Shown here: positions 1-8,504 of the stretch, piece after piece
How the letters are laid out: each line of letters opens with the position of its first letter
How positions within the stretch are numbered: the first letter of the stretch is position 1
Origin: Pseudomonadota bacterium
Lineage (GTDB): Bacteria > Pseudomonadota > Gammaproteobacteria > Burkholderiales > Burkholderiaceae_C
Length of the DNA stretch: 25,556 nucleotides
NCBI GenBank assembly: GCA_023436025.1
Contig: JAEZKX010000402.1
Location: forward strand, 1-25,556
Reading direction: 5' to 3'
The notes under the pieces: model-generated
Told to the model about the DNA's origin: nothing
Seen by the model: only the letters and a program-made list of their open reading frames with translations
The model's database searches: none
Made by a program: the position numbers and the translations under genes

Positions 1-1223
<1,223 letters not shown>

Positions 1224-1263
1224 GTGTTCCCAGTCACCTCGTGCAGTTGTCGTCATGTCTTTC

Positions 1264-2349
1264 CTAGGGCAGGGGGATCAGGATCTTGAAATCCGTCCGC
1301 CCCGGGACGCTGTCGCACTCGATCAGCCCATGGTGCTGCTGCACGAACGTCTGTGCCAGCGTCAGCCCCAGGCCGGAGCCGCCTTCGCGTCCGCTGACCA
1401 GCGGATAGAAGATGCGGTCCTTGATCGAGTCCGGCACGCCGGGCCCGTTGTCGATGACATGCAATTCCAGTGCCAGTCGATAGCGCTGCTTGCCAAAGGT
1501 AACCTGTCGGCCGATGCGGGTGCGAAACACCAGCTGCGCATCCCCTGCCGCGATGCGGTCGGTCAGCGCCTGGGCCGCGTTGTGCGCGATGTTCAGCACG
1601 GCCTGGATCAGTTGCTCGCGGTCGCCGCGGAACTCCGGGATGGACGCGTCGTAGTCGCGCACCACCTTCAGCCCACGCGGGAACTCCGCCAGGATGAGGG
1701 AGCGCACGCGCTCCAGCACCTCGTGGATGTTGACGTCGCCCACCACATGCGGGCGGCGGTGCGGCGCCAGCAGGCGGTCGACCAGCGTCTGCAGGCGGTC
1801 GGCCTCGTGGATGATGACCCGCGTGTACTCCTTGAGGTCGCGGCCCTCGATCTCCATCTCGAGCAGCTGCGCCGCGCCGCGGATGCCGCCCAGCGGGTTC
1901 TTGATCTCGTGGGCCAGGTTGCGGATCAACTCCTTGTTGGCCTGGGCCTGGTCCAGCAGGCGCTCCTCGCGGTCCTGCCGCGACTGGGCCTCCAGGGGCA
2001 GCAATTCCACCACGAATTCATCGGGGTCGTCGGTCTGCGCCAGCACCACGTGCACCGGTACCCGTTCCGAGCTGCTTCGCAGCAGCTGCGCGTCGTAGCG
2101 CACGGCCGCGTATTCGTTGCGGCGCGCGCCATCCAGCGCATTGCGCAGCAGGTCCGGCTCGGCGAACAGCGGCAGGAAGCTGGAGCCCTCGATGCTGCGG
2201 CGCGAGGTGCCGAGGGTGTCCTCCAGCGCGGAGTTGGCGAACAGCACCGTGCCGTCGCCGCGGACCACCGCCACGAGGGTGGCCAGCAGGTCGAACGACT
2301 GGTAGCGCGAGGGCGGGCTCAAGCCCTCACTTGGCGGCGGTCCCGCCAC
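1264..2349 (-). CDS. ntrB: Nitrogen regulation sensor histidine kinase NtrB
   Basis: This is a cytoplasmic two-component histidine kinase/phosphatase that controls NtrC phosphorylation according to nitrogen status, usually through PII protein. It has 361 residues, the normal family size, and no membrane segment. The N-terminal PAS-like sensor covers about residues 20-115. The H-box LAHEIKNPLGGIRG contains the phosphoacceptor His147. The N-box is LNIAHNAAQAL (around 252-262), G1 is DNGPGVP (300-306) and G2 is GGSGLGL (323-329). The G-x-IRG sequence after the H-box is typical of NtrB. Its first codons overlap the end of the upstream small secreted-protein gene by 23 bp, and ntrC follows after 40 bp, so the three genes are probably one transcript. 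A start a few codons downstream is possible, because the first 15 residues are low-complexity. Confidence 0.94.
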   Translation of the reverse strand: MAGPPPSEGLSPPSRYQSFDLLATLVAVVRGDGTVLFANSALEDTLGTSRRSIEGSSFLPLFAEPDLLRNALDGARRNEYAAVRYDAQLLRSSSERVPVHVVLAQTDDPDEFVVELLPLEAQSRQDREERLLDQAQANKELIRNLAHEIKNPLGGIRGAAQLLEMEIEGRDLKEYTRVIIHEADRLQTLVDRLLAPHRRPHVVGDVNIHEVLERVRSLILAEFPRGLKVVRDYDASIPEFRGDREQLIQAVLNIAHNAAQALTDRIAAGDAQLVFRTRIGRQVTFGKQRYRLALELHVIDNGPGVPDSIKDRIFYPLVSGREGGSGLGLTLAQTFVQQHHGLIECDSVPGRTDFKILIPLP

Positions 2350-2857
2350 CGGCGCGTCCCAGTTCTCGGCGCAGGCCGGCGATGTCGCGCTCGTTGCGCT
2401 CGATCGCCGACTTCAGTTCGGCCACGCGGTCCAGGTACTTCTGGTAGTTGCGCGTCTCGGGGCCGAGCTTCTCGGGCTCGCCGTTGTTGTATTCCTTGAG
2501 CAGTTCGGCCTGGCGCGCCTCGGCCTTCTTCAGCTCGGCTTCGAGGATGGTGCGGGCGTCGTCGTCGCGCGCTCGCTGGTCGGCCGCGTCGATGCGCGGC
2601 GCCGATAGCGGACGTGCCCCGGAGGCCGCAGCGGCCGCGGCCGCGCCGGAAGCCGGGGAAGCGGTGGCCGCGCCATTGACGCGCGTTCCCTGCACCACGG
2701 TCACGTTGCCGCCTTCGACCAGCTTGCAGCCCTGCGCCCGTGCGACCGACTCGTCGTTCGTATAGGTGTTGCCGCAACGGAAGATCTTGCCCTGGGCGGG
2801 AGCCGGGGCGGCCATGGCGAAAACGGCGAGGGGGATGAGGATGGTCGCGAACTTCAT
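2327..2857 (-). CDS. Exported DUF4124-like protein with C-terminal coiled coil
   Basis: This is a 176-residue protein, counted from the ATG at 2857, of unknown function. That start is preferred over an in-frame start 18 codons upstream for two reasons: an AAGGAG ribosome-binding site lies about 9 bases before it, and the residues from here form a clean signal peptide (MKFATILIPLAVFAMAAPAPAQG). The mature N-terminus (KIFRCGNTYTND, then a second Cys in AQGCK) resembles the DUF4124 domain found in exported betaproteobacterial proteins. An Ala/Ser-rich linker follows, then a charged helical stretch (ILEAELKKAEARQAELLKEY onward) likely to be a coiled coil. It is the first gene of a probable operon with ntrB, which it overlaps by 23 bp, and it has its own sigma-70-like promoter. 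Any link with nitrogen control is only positional. Confidence 0.8.
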   Translation of the reverse strand: MKFATILIPLAVFAMAAPAPAQGKIFRCGNTYTNDESVARAQGCKLVEGGNVTVVQGTRVNGAATASPASGAAAAAAASGARPLSAPRIDAADQRARDDDARTILEAELKKAEARQAELLKEYNNGEPEKLGPETRNYQKYLDRVAELKSAIERNERDIAGLRRELGRAGGGTAAK

Positions 2858-2899
2858 GGGGCGAGGCTCCTTGCAGCGAACTGCGCAGGACGGTCTGCC

Positions 2900-2928
2900 A
2901 GTATCGCGCAAACTCTTCAGATTGCCAA
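2900..2928 (-). promoter_or_regulatory. Sigma-70-type promoter for the DUF4124-like gene and ntrBC
   Basis: Read on the minus strand, a -35 box TTGGCA (2923-2928) is followed by a 17-base spacer and a -10 box GATACT (2900-2905). Transcription would begin near 2893, about 35 bases before the ATG at 2857. It lies downstream of the glnA terminator, so it would let ntrBC be expressed apart from glnA. It was identified by eye only. Confidence 0.55.
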
Positions 2929-2951
2929 CTAAGGTCTTGATTTGAAAAGAA

Positions 2952-2975
2952 AAGGGGCGACTTTCGTCGCCCCTT
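2952..2975 (-). terminator. Rho-independent terminator of glnA
   Basis: A perfect 10-bp stem (AAGGGGCGAC paired with GTCGCCCCTT) encloses a 4-base loop. On the minus strand it is followed by a T-rich tract (TTTTCTTTTC). It begins 24 bases past the glnA stop codon and separates glnA from the downstream ntrBC unit. Confidence 0.85.
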
Positions 2976-2998
2976 GGCTCAACCCAGACTGGATGGGT

Positions 2999-4417
2999 TT
3001 ACAGGGAATAGTACATGTCGAACTCGATCGGGTGCGTCGTCATGCGGAAGCGCGTCACTTCCTGCATCTTCAGCTCGATGTAGGCGTCGATCATGGTGTC
3101 GGTGAACACGCCACCCTTGGTCAGGAAGGCACGGTCCTTGTCCAGGTACTCCAGCGCCTGGTCGAGGCTGTGGCACACGGTCGGGATCTTCGCGTCTTCT
3201 TCCGGCGGCAGGTGGTACAGGTCCTTGGTCGCAGCTTCGCCCGGATGGATCTTGTTCTCCACGCCGTCGAGGCCGGCCATCAGCAGCGCGGCGAAGGCCA
3301 GGTACGGGTTGGCGGTGGGATCCGGGAAGCGCGCCTCGATGCGGCGGCCCTTGGGGTTGCTCACATACGGAATGCGGATGGAGGCCGAGCGGTTGCGCGA
3401 CGAGTAGGCCAGCTTGACCGGCGCCTCGAAGCCCGGCACCAGGCGCTTGTAGCTGTTGGTGCCCGGGTTGGTGATGGCGTTGAGCGCGCGCGCGTGCTTG
3501 ATGATGCCGCCGATGTAGAACAGCGCGTACTCGGACAGGCCGGCATAGCCGTCGCCCGCGAACAGGTTCTTGCCGTCCTTCCACACGGACTGGTGCACGT
3601 GCATGCCGGAGCCGTTGTCGCCGACGACCGGCTTGGGCATGAAGGTCGCGGTCTTGCCATAGGCATTGGCGACGTTGTGCACCACGTACTTCAGGAGCAT
3701 GGTCCAGTCGGCGCGCTGGACCAGCGTGCTGAACTTGGTGCCGATCTCGTTCTGGCCGGCGCCCGCCACCTCGTGGTGGAACACCTCGACCGGGATGCCC
3801 AGGGATTCGAGGATCAGGGACATCTCGGCGCGCATGTCCTGCGTGCTGTCGACCGGGGGCACGGGGAAGTAGCCGCCCTTGGTGGTGGGACGGTGGCCCT
3901 TGTTGCCGCCTTCGATCTTCTTTCCGGTGTTCCAGGGCGCTTCGTATTCGTCGATCTCGACGAAGCTGCCCGAGGGGCCGGACGCCCAGCGCACGTCGTC
4001 GAAGATGAAGAACTCGGGTTCGGGGCCGAAGAAAGCGGTGTCGCCCAGGCCGGAGGCCTTCAGGTAGGCCTCGGCGCGCTTGGCGATGGAACGCGGATCG
4101 CGGTCGTAGGCCTTGCCGTCACCCGGCTCCAGCACGTCGCACGACAGGAACAGCGTGGTCTCTTCGAAGAAGGGATCGATGTTGGCGGTATTCGGGTCCG
4201 GCATCAGCAGCATGTCGGATGCTTCGATGCCCTTCCAGCCAGCGACCGAGGAGCCGTCGAAGGCGTGGCCGGAGGTGAACTTGTCTTCGTCGAAGGCGGA
4301 GATCGGCACGGTCACGTGCTGCTCCTTGCCGCGGGTGTCGGTGAAGCGGAAGTCGACGAACTTGACTTCGTTCTCCTTCACCATCTTCATGACATCTGCG
4401 ACGGATTTGGCTGCCAT
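2999..4417 (-). CDS. glnA: Glutamine synthetase, type I (GlnA)
   Basis: This is cytoplasmic ATP-dependent ligation of ammonia to glutamate, the central nitrogen-assimilation step. It has 472 residues, normal for dodecameric GSI-beta enzymes. The beta-grasp domain contains HAFDGSSVAGW (51-61). Active-site segments include FGPEPEFFIFD (130-140), HHEVAGAGQNEIG (214-226), the ATP-site segment NGSGMHVHQS (268-277) and NRSASIRIP (342-350). Tyr401 in KDLYHLPPEE is the site adenylylated by GlnE in this subfamily, so covalent control is expected. The start ATG is preceded by an AGGAGA ribosome-binding site. Its own terminator lies downstream, and a sigma-54 promoter plus an NtrC-type site lie upstream. 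Protein identity is certain; regulation is inferred from the upstream sites. Confidence 0.98.
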   Translation of the reverse strand: MAAKSVADVMKMVKENEVKFVDFRFTDTRGKEQHVTVPISAFDEDKFTSGHAFDGSSVAGWKGIEASDMLLMPDPNTANIDPFFEETTLFLSCDVLEPGDGKAYDRDPRSIAKRAEAYLKASGLGDTAFFGPEPEFFIFDDVRWASGPSGSFVEIDEYEAPWNTGKKIEGGNKGHRPTTKGGYFPVPPVDSTQDMRAEMSLILESLGIPVEVFHHEVAGAGQNEIGTKFSTLVQRADWTMLLKYVVHNVANAYGKTATFMPKPVVGDNGSGMHVHQSVWKDGKNLFAGDGYAGLSEYALFYIGGIIKHARALNAITNPGTNSYKRLVPGFEAPVKLAYSSRNRSASIRIPYVSNPKGRRIEARFPDPTANPYLAFAALLMAGLDGVENKIHPGEAATKDLYHLPPEEDAKIPTVCHSLDQALEYLDKDRAFLTKGGVFTDTMIDAYIELKMQEVTRFRMTTHPIEFDMYYSL

Positions 4418-4470
4418 CAGGTTTCTCCTGGGGATGGTTGGTTGTTGATGAAATACGCGCCCGACAGGGA

Positions 4471-4486
4471 TGCAGGTTCTGTGCCA
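4471..4486 (-). promoter_or_regulatory. Sigma-54 (-24/-12) promoter of glnA
   Basis: The minus-strand sequence is TGGCACAGAACCTGCA. It matches the RpoN consensus (TGGCAC, then TTGCA) with exactly 10 bases between the invariant GG and GC. The predicted start point is near 4460, leaving an untranslated leader of about 43 bases before the glnA ATG. The NtrC encoded in this window is the natural activator. Confidence 0.75.
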
Positions 4487-4577
4487 GACGTTGGTGCATG
4501 GAAGTCAGGCCGTGTTGCACGCCTGTCCCCACGGCCGAGCCATCCGTACGTTATGTCGGGGGTGATCGTGCAGAGGA

Positions 4578-4594
4578 TGCACCTTCCCGGTGCC
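4578..4594. promoter_or_regulatory. NtrC-binding dyad upstream of glnA
   Basis: The sequence TGCACC-N5-GGTGCC matches the NtrC dyad consensus TGCACC-N5-GGTGCA at 11 of 12 arm positions. It is centred about 100 bp upstream of the sigma-54 promoter and about 125 bp from the predicted start point, a usual enhancer distance. A weaker partial dyad (TGCCAG-N5-GGTGCA, 4482-4498) overlaps the promoter's -24 region. Confidence 0.65.
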
Positions 4595-4625
4595 AACTAC
4601 TTTACCGCACTACAACAGTGCGCGG

Positions 4626-5435
4626 TCAGCGCACCAGCTCGGGGCCCAGCTGGGCGCCCTGGGCGTCCAGGCCGTCTCGCAGCATCCGGTAGGCGGGCTC
4701 CACGGCCTCCGGCGGGCCCTTGACCCCCAGGTCGATGTGGCGGCCGAAGGTGGGGTGGTCGACGCTGGGCAGGCTGAACACCTTGACCTGGGGATGCGCG
4801 CGCTCGATCTGCTCCATCAGCGGCGTCAGCGACGCCTCCATGGCGCCGAAGACGATGACCGACTTCTCGACGAAGGCGCCGCGGCGGAACAGGTGGGGGT
4901 AGCGGGTGTCCAGCACCCACTCCATCATCGGCCAGGCCATCACGGGAAAGCCCGGCATGAAGTGCACGTCGCCCACGCTGAAGCCGGGGATCTTGTTGTA
5001 CGGGTTGGGGATGAGCGAAGCGCCCACCGGGAACACGCCCATGTTCAGCCGGTGCACGTTGTCCGGCCGGTCCGGCTCGTAGGGCAGGCCCTGCTCGCGC
5101 GCCGTGTCCTGCATGCGTTCGCGGATCAGCGCCTCGGCACCGGGATGCAGCGCCAGGTCGACGCCCAGTGCCCGGGCGGCGCACTGGCGCGTGTGGTCGT
5201 CCGGCGTGGCGCCGATGCCGCCGGTGGAGAAGACGATCCCGCCGCCCGCGAAGGCCCGGCGCAGCGCCGCCGTGATGCGCTCGGGCGCGTCTCCCACGTA
5301 CTCCGCCCAGTCCAGCTGCAGCCCGCGCGCGCCGAGCAGTTCGATCACCTTGGGCAGGTGCTTGTCGGCGCGCTTGCCGGAGAGGATTTCGTCGCCGACG
5401 ATGATCAGGCCGATTTCGGGGGCTGGGTTGCTCAT
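4626..5435 (-). CDS. CinA-family molybdopterin-binding-domain protein
   Basis: This 269-residue protein matches the N-terminal MoCF-like domain of competence/damage-inducible protein A. It lacks the C-terminal nicotinamide-nucleotide amidase domain of full CinA, a split arrangement common in proteobacteria. Diagnostic segments are IIVGDEILSGKRADKH near the N-terminus and STGGIGATPDDHT (about 70-82). The middle carries NPYNKIPGF and the end is well conserved. Relatives are annotated as competence/damage-inducible protein A or molybdopterin-binding protein; some members have nucleotide pyrophosphatase activity, but no activity can be assigned from sequence here. The start ATG 5435 opens directly on the domain. 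It stands alone, about 137 bp from the desaturase-like gene upstream. Confidence 0.88.
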   Translation of the reverse strand: MSNPAPEIGLIIVGDEILSGKRADKHLPKVIELLGARGLQLDWAEYVGDAPERITAALRRAFAGGGIVFSTGGIGATPDDHTRQCAARALGVDLALHPGAEALIRERMQDTAREQGLPYEPDRPDNVHRLNMGVFPVGASLIPNPYNKIPGFSVGDVHFMPGFPVMAWPMMEWVLDTRYPHLFRRGAFVEKSVIVFGAMEASLTPLMEQIERAHPQVKVFSLPSVDHPTFGRHIDLGVKGPPEAVEPAYRMLRDGLDAQGAQLGPELVR

Positions 5436-5572
5436 GGCGGAATGCTAGCCGGTTCGCAGGGCCGGCCTGGGCTGTCGCCCGGGCCACGCCCAGCCCCGGT
5501 GGTGCCGCATGGCGGCGATGGCGGCGTGGCCCGCCTCGGCGGCGCCAACGGGTAGCGGGGCCATGGCGGGGC

Positions 5573-6556
5573 TCAGGCCTTGCCGACCAAGCGCAGCAAA
5601 CCCAGCCACTGCTGCGCCCAGAAGCCGCGTCCGTAGTCGCGTCCGCCCTCCACCTGGTCGCGGATGCCGGTGGGGTCGTAGCGCAATTCGAAATTGGCAG
5701 TGCCGAACAGCATGTCCCACCAAGGCAGCAGCACGCCGAAGTTGTGGCCACCCAGCGCCGGGCTGCGCCCGCCGGGCAGCTTGTCGCCATGGGCGCCGCG
5801 CTCGTGGCCCAGGCCGATGCTGTGGTGCAGCCGGTGGAAGCGCGGGCTGATCCACAGGCGCTCGCCGATGCGGCCGAAGTGCAGGCGCACGTTGGCATGC
5901 TGCAGGCTCTCGCTCAGCTGGGTGATGGCGACGATGGCGACGAACTGGCCGGGCCCCACGCCGATCAGCTGGCCCAGCACCACCAGCAGGCCGTCGCGCA
6001 GCAGGTCGTCCAGCAGGTGGTTGCGGTTGTCGCTCCACATGGTCATCTGCCGCTGGGAATGGTGCAGCGCATGCAGGCTCCACCACCAACTGAAGCCGTG
6101 CTGGCCGCGGTGGATCCAGTAATCGACGAAGTCGAACACCACCAGGTAGATCAGGAAGCTCGCCAGGGGCAGGTCGCTCACGCCGGCCCAGACCTGGTCG
6201 ATGTGCAGGGTGCTGAAGCCCGCCACCTTGAGCGAGCCGAACATGGCGTCGAACAGCGGCTCGACGCTGAAGAACAGCGCGACGCGGAACAGGCCCAGGC
6301 GGTGCAGCAGCGTGTAGAGCACGTCGGTGCGGATGGCGCGGACGTCCTGCACGGGTTCCACCGGGCGCCAGCGCTGCAGCGGCCCGATGATGGCCAGCAG
6401 CACGGCGATCTGGATCAGGCCCACCAGCAGCCAGCCGGTGGCCACGTAGCCGTCCTCCAGCAGGTGGCCCAGGCCGAAGGAGAACATGATGGGCTGAACG
6501 GCCAGCTCGAACAGGCCCTGCTGGGCCCATCCGAACAATTCTTCGATCCACTGCAT
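5573..6556 (-). CDS. Sterol desaturase/fatty acid hydroxylase family membrane protein
   Basis: This is a 327-residue integral membrane diiron oxygenase-like protein. The three histidine clusters of the fatty acid hydroxylase superfamily are present: HRGQH (149-153), HALHH (162-166) and HRLHH (241-245). The family's C-terminal LPWWDMLFGT segment (277-286) follows. Hydrophobic stretches around 40-60, 85-100, 130-148 and 185-215 fit a four-helix membrane scaffold with the His clusters on the cytoplasmic face. The reaction would be O2-dependent hydroxylation or desaturation of a lipid; the substrate cannot be told, and bacterial members act on diverse lipids. It lies 7 bp downstream of the deacetylase stop codon's partner region, so it may be cotranscribed with the exported-protein genes upstream. 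Confidence 0.9.
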   Translation of the reverse strand: MQWIEELFGWAQQGLFELAVQPIMFSFGLGHLLEDGYVATGWLLVGLIQIAVLLAIIGPLQRWRPVEPVQDVRAIRTDVLYTLLHRLGLFRVALFFSVEPLFDAMFGSLKVAGFSTLHIDQVWAGVSDLPLASFLIYLVVFDFVDYWIHRGQHGFSWWWSLHALHHSQRQMTMWSDNRNHLLDDLLRDGLLVVLGQLIGVGPGQFVAIVAITQLSESLQHANVRLHFGRIGERLWISPRFHRLHHSIGLGHERGAHGDKLPGGRSPALGGHNFGVLLPWWDMLFGTANFELRYDPTGIRDQVEGGRDYGRGFWAQQWLGLLRLVGKA

Positions 6557-6563
6557 GTGCGTG

Positions 6564-7427
6564 CTACTTCGTGCTGCGGGCGATCCAGTCGCGCCAGGCC
6601 GGATGCTCGCGCAGGGTGGCGAAGCAGAAGCCCTTGGCCTTCAGGCCGGTGATCAGCGGCTCCAGCACCGCCGGCGCCCAGGGGTCCTTGCGCGACCAGA
6701 TGCCCAGATGGGCCAGCAGGATATCGCCACTGCGCACCTCGCGCAGGGCCTTCTCCAGCAACTGGCGGTTGCCGTGCGTCTCGCTCGGTAATTCGTCACC
6801 GAGGAAGCCCGCCGGTGACCAGCCGACGTGCTCGTAGCCACACGCCTTGGTGGCCGCCAGCAAGCGCGGCGAGGTCCTGCCGCCGGGGGCGCGGAACAGC
6901 GGCAGCGGCTTGCGGCCGGTCAGCTCCTCCAGGCGGTGGGCGGCGCGGTTGATCTCGGCGCAGTACTCGGCGGCGGTCCAGACCTGGTCGGTGAAGGCCT
7001 TGGGGCCGGCGGAGGCGCGTACGCGGAAGCGGTCGCCGGACAGGTCGGCGCGCCAGTAGACGTGGTCCCAGGTGTGCGAGGCGAACTCGTGCCCTTCGGC
7101 CGCCCGCGCCTTCCACCAGGCCGCCCAGTGCGTGCCCAGGCTGCCGTCGCCCTCTTTCGTCTTTTCGTTGGCCGCGAAGAAGGTCACCTTGACCTGGTGG
7201 CGGTTCAGCACCTCGGCCACCAGGGGCGCGACCGCCATGTGGCCGGTGTCGAAGGTGAGGTACACGGGCTTGTTGCAGGTCTGCGCGAAGGAGGTGGTGG
7301 CGCAAAGACCGAGCGCGCCCAGCGCCGCCCTCGCCCGCGCGGACCGGCGCCGCACGCAGCGGCCTCGCTTTGCCGCCGCGGGCACCCGCGCGGTCAGGCT
7401 GAACCAAACCCGGACAGGGAAGGCCAT
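6564..7427 (-). CDS. Exported polysaccharide deacetylase (NodB-homology, CE4) with degenerate motif 1
   Basis: This is a CE4 carbohydrate esterase-like protein, probably periplasmic. Motif 1 reads TFDTGH where classical members have TFDDGP. The second, metal-binding Asp is replaced by Thr while the first (catalytic base) Asp remains. Motif 2 is intact as SHTWDH, with the two metal-ligand histidines. Motif 3 is probably FRAPGGRTSP, and a late motif is DILLAHLG. A signal peptide precedes (RRRSARARAALGALGLCATTSFAQT). The start is uncertain: GTG 7433, ATG 7427 or GTG 7355. The last would begin right at the signal peptide; I give ATG 7427, which leaves an unusually long basic leader. The gene follows the beta-propeller gene with almost no gap. 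Substrate unknown. Confidence 0.82.
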   Translation of the reverse strand: MAFPVRVWFSLTARVPAAAKRGRCVRRRSARARAALGALGLCATTSFAQTCNKPVYLTFDTGHMAVAPLVAEVLNRHQVKVTFFAANEKTKEGDGSLGTHWAAWWKARAAEGHEFASHTWDHVYWRADLSGDRFRVRASAGPKAFTDQVWTAAEYCAEINRAAHRLEELTGRKPLPLFRAPGGRTSPRLLAATKACGYEHVGWSPAGFLGDELPSETHGNRQLLEKALREVRSGDILLAHLGIWSRKDPWAPAVLEPLITGLKAKGFCFATLREHPAWRDWIARSTK

Positions 7428-7437
7428 GCGCACCGCC

Positions 7438-8448
7438 CTACCTCGCCGCGTGGTCCAGCGTCCACACGCCGTGCGGCGACTTCCCCACCCGCACCTGGCG
7501 CGCGACCTGCCGGGTCTGGGTGTCGATCACCGTGAGCTTGCGCGCCCAGCGCGAGGTGACCAGCAGCAGCCGGCCGTCGGCCGAAACCTCCATGCAGTCG
7601 GGGCCGCCCGGCGCCGGATAGGTGTCGACCACCTGCAGCGTCTGCAGGTCGATCTTGCTGACCGTGTTGGCCACGCGGTTGCTGAGGTAGACGTGGCGCT
7701 TGTCGCCGGCGGCGCGGAAGGCGTGGGCGCCGGCGCCGGTCTTGATGCGGCGCACCGAGCGCGGCGCGTCGCCCGAGACATCGAACACCTCCACGCTGTC
7801 GCTGCCGGTCAGGCCCACCAGGGCGGTCCTGTCGTCGGCCGTGAGGTACACGTCGGCCGGCATCGGACCCGTCTTGATGCGCCAGCGCACCTCCTGCCGC
7901 GGCAGGTCGATGGCCACCAGCTCGTCGCTGTCCTGCATCGTCACGTAGGCCGTGGTGCTGCGGCTGTCGATCCAGATGTGGCTGGGCGTCTTGCCGGTGG
8001 GGATGCGCCTGACCAGCGCGAGGTCCCTGCCGTCCCACTTGTAGACGTCGACGTGGTGCAGGCGGTTGCCGGCCGTGACGAACCACTTCATGTCGGGCGA
8101 GAAGCGCAGGTGGTACGGGTCGACCACGCCGCGCACGGTGCGCTGGACCTCGGCCGTGCGTGGATCGATGAAGGTGAGCGAGTCGGCCTGCGCGTTGGCC
8201 ACGATGAGCGACTTCTCGTCCGGCGTCAGGTAGAGGTGGTGCGGCTCCTTGCCGGTCGGGATGCGCCGCAGCTCGCGCCAGCTGACCGGGTCGATCACGC
8301 TGACGTCGGCGTCCAGCGAGTTGAGCACGAACACCGGCGCCTTCTGCGCCGCGGCCTGGCCGGCCAGGACCAGCAGGAGCAGCGCGACGATGCAGGATCT
8401 GCAGCCCGCGGGGCCGCGCACCATGCCCCAAACCGTGGAAAGTTTCAC
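7438..8448 (-). CDS. Exported YncE-like YVTN beta-propeller protein
   Basis: This is a secreted or periplasmic seven-bladed beta-propeller of about 336 residues with no predicted catalytic site. A signal peptide (CIVALLLLVLAGQAAAQ) is followed by repeated blades with the pattern V-x-V-I-D, R-R-I-P-T-G-K-x-P-H and D-x-x-x-L-x-V-A-N. Examples are VSVIDPVSWRELRRIPTGK, SLTFIDPRTAEVQRTV and LTVIDTQTRQVARQVRVGK. YncE-type proteins have been linked to DNA binding and metal-related stress, but function here is unassigned. The start shown is GTG 8448; ATG 8424, eight codons later, also retains a full signal peptide and neither has a clear ribosome-binding site. The deacetylase gene begins right after the stop codon, suggesting one transcript and perhaps a shared periplasmic task. 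Confidence 0.85.
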   Translation of the reverse strand: MKLSTVWGMVRGPAGCRSCIVALLLLVLAGQAAAQKAPVFVLNSLDADVSVIDPVSWRELRRIPTGKEPHHLYLTPDEKSLIVANAQADSLTFIDPRTAEVQRTVRGVVDPYHLRFSPDMKWFVTAGNRLHHVDVYKWDGRDLALVRRIPTGKTPSHIWIDSRSTTAYVTMQDSDELVAIDLPRQEVRWRIKTGPMPADVYLTADDRTALVGLTGSDSVEVFDVSGDAPRSVRRIKTGAGAHAFRAAGDKRHVYLSNRVANTVSKIDLQTLQVVDTYPAPGGPDCMEVSADGRLLLVTSRWARKLTVIDTQTRQVARQVRVGKSPHGVWTLDHAAR

Positions 8449-8504
8449 GAGGAATTATCTGGAAGGAATGCGGGGACTGCCTGCGACTGCGGGCGCCCCG
8501 GCCT

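Noticed and set aside
2942..4723. 593-codon plus-strand frame opposite glnA
   Set aside because: Antisense shadow of glutamine synthetase; His/Val/Gly-rich composition and no recognisable motif.
5445..5564. 39-codon minus-strand frame between the CinA-like and desaturase-like genes
   Set aside because: No ribosome-binding site, no recognisable domain, and Ala/Pro/Arg-rich composition; chance frame more likely.
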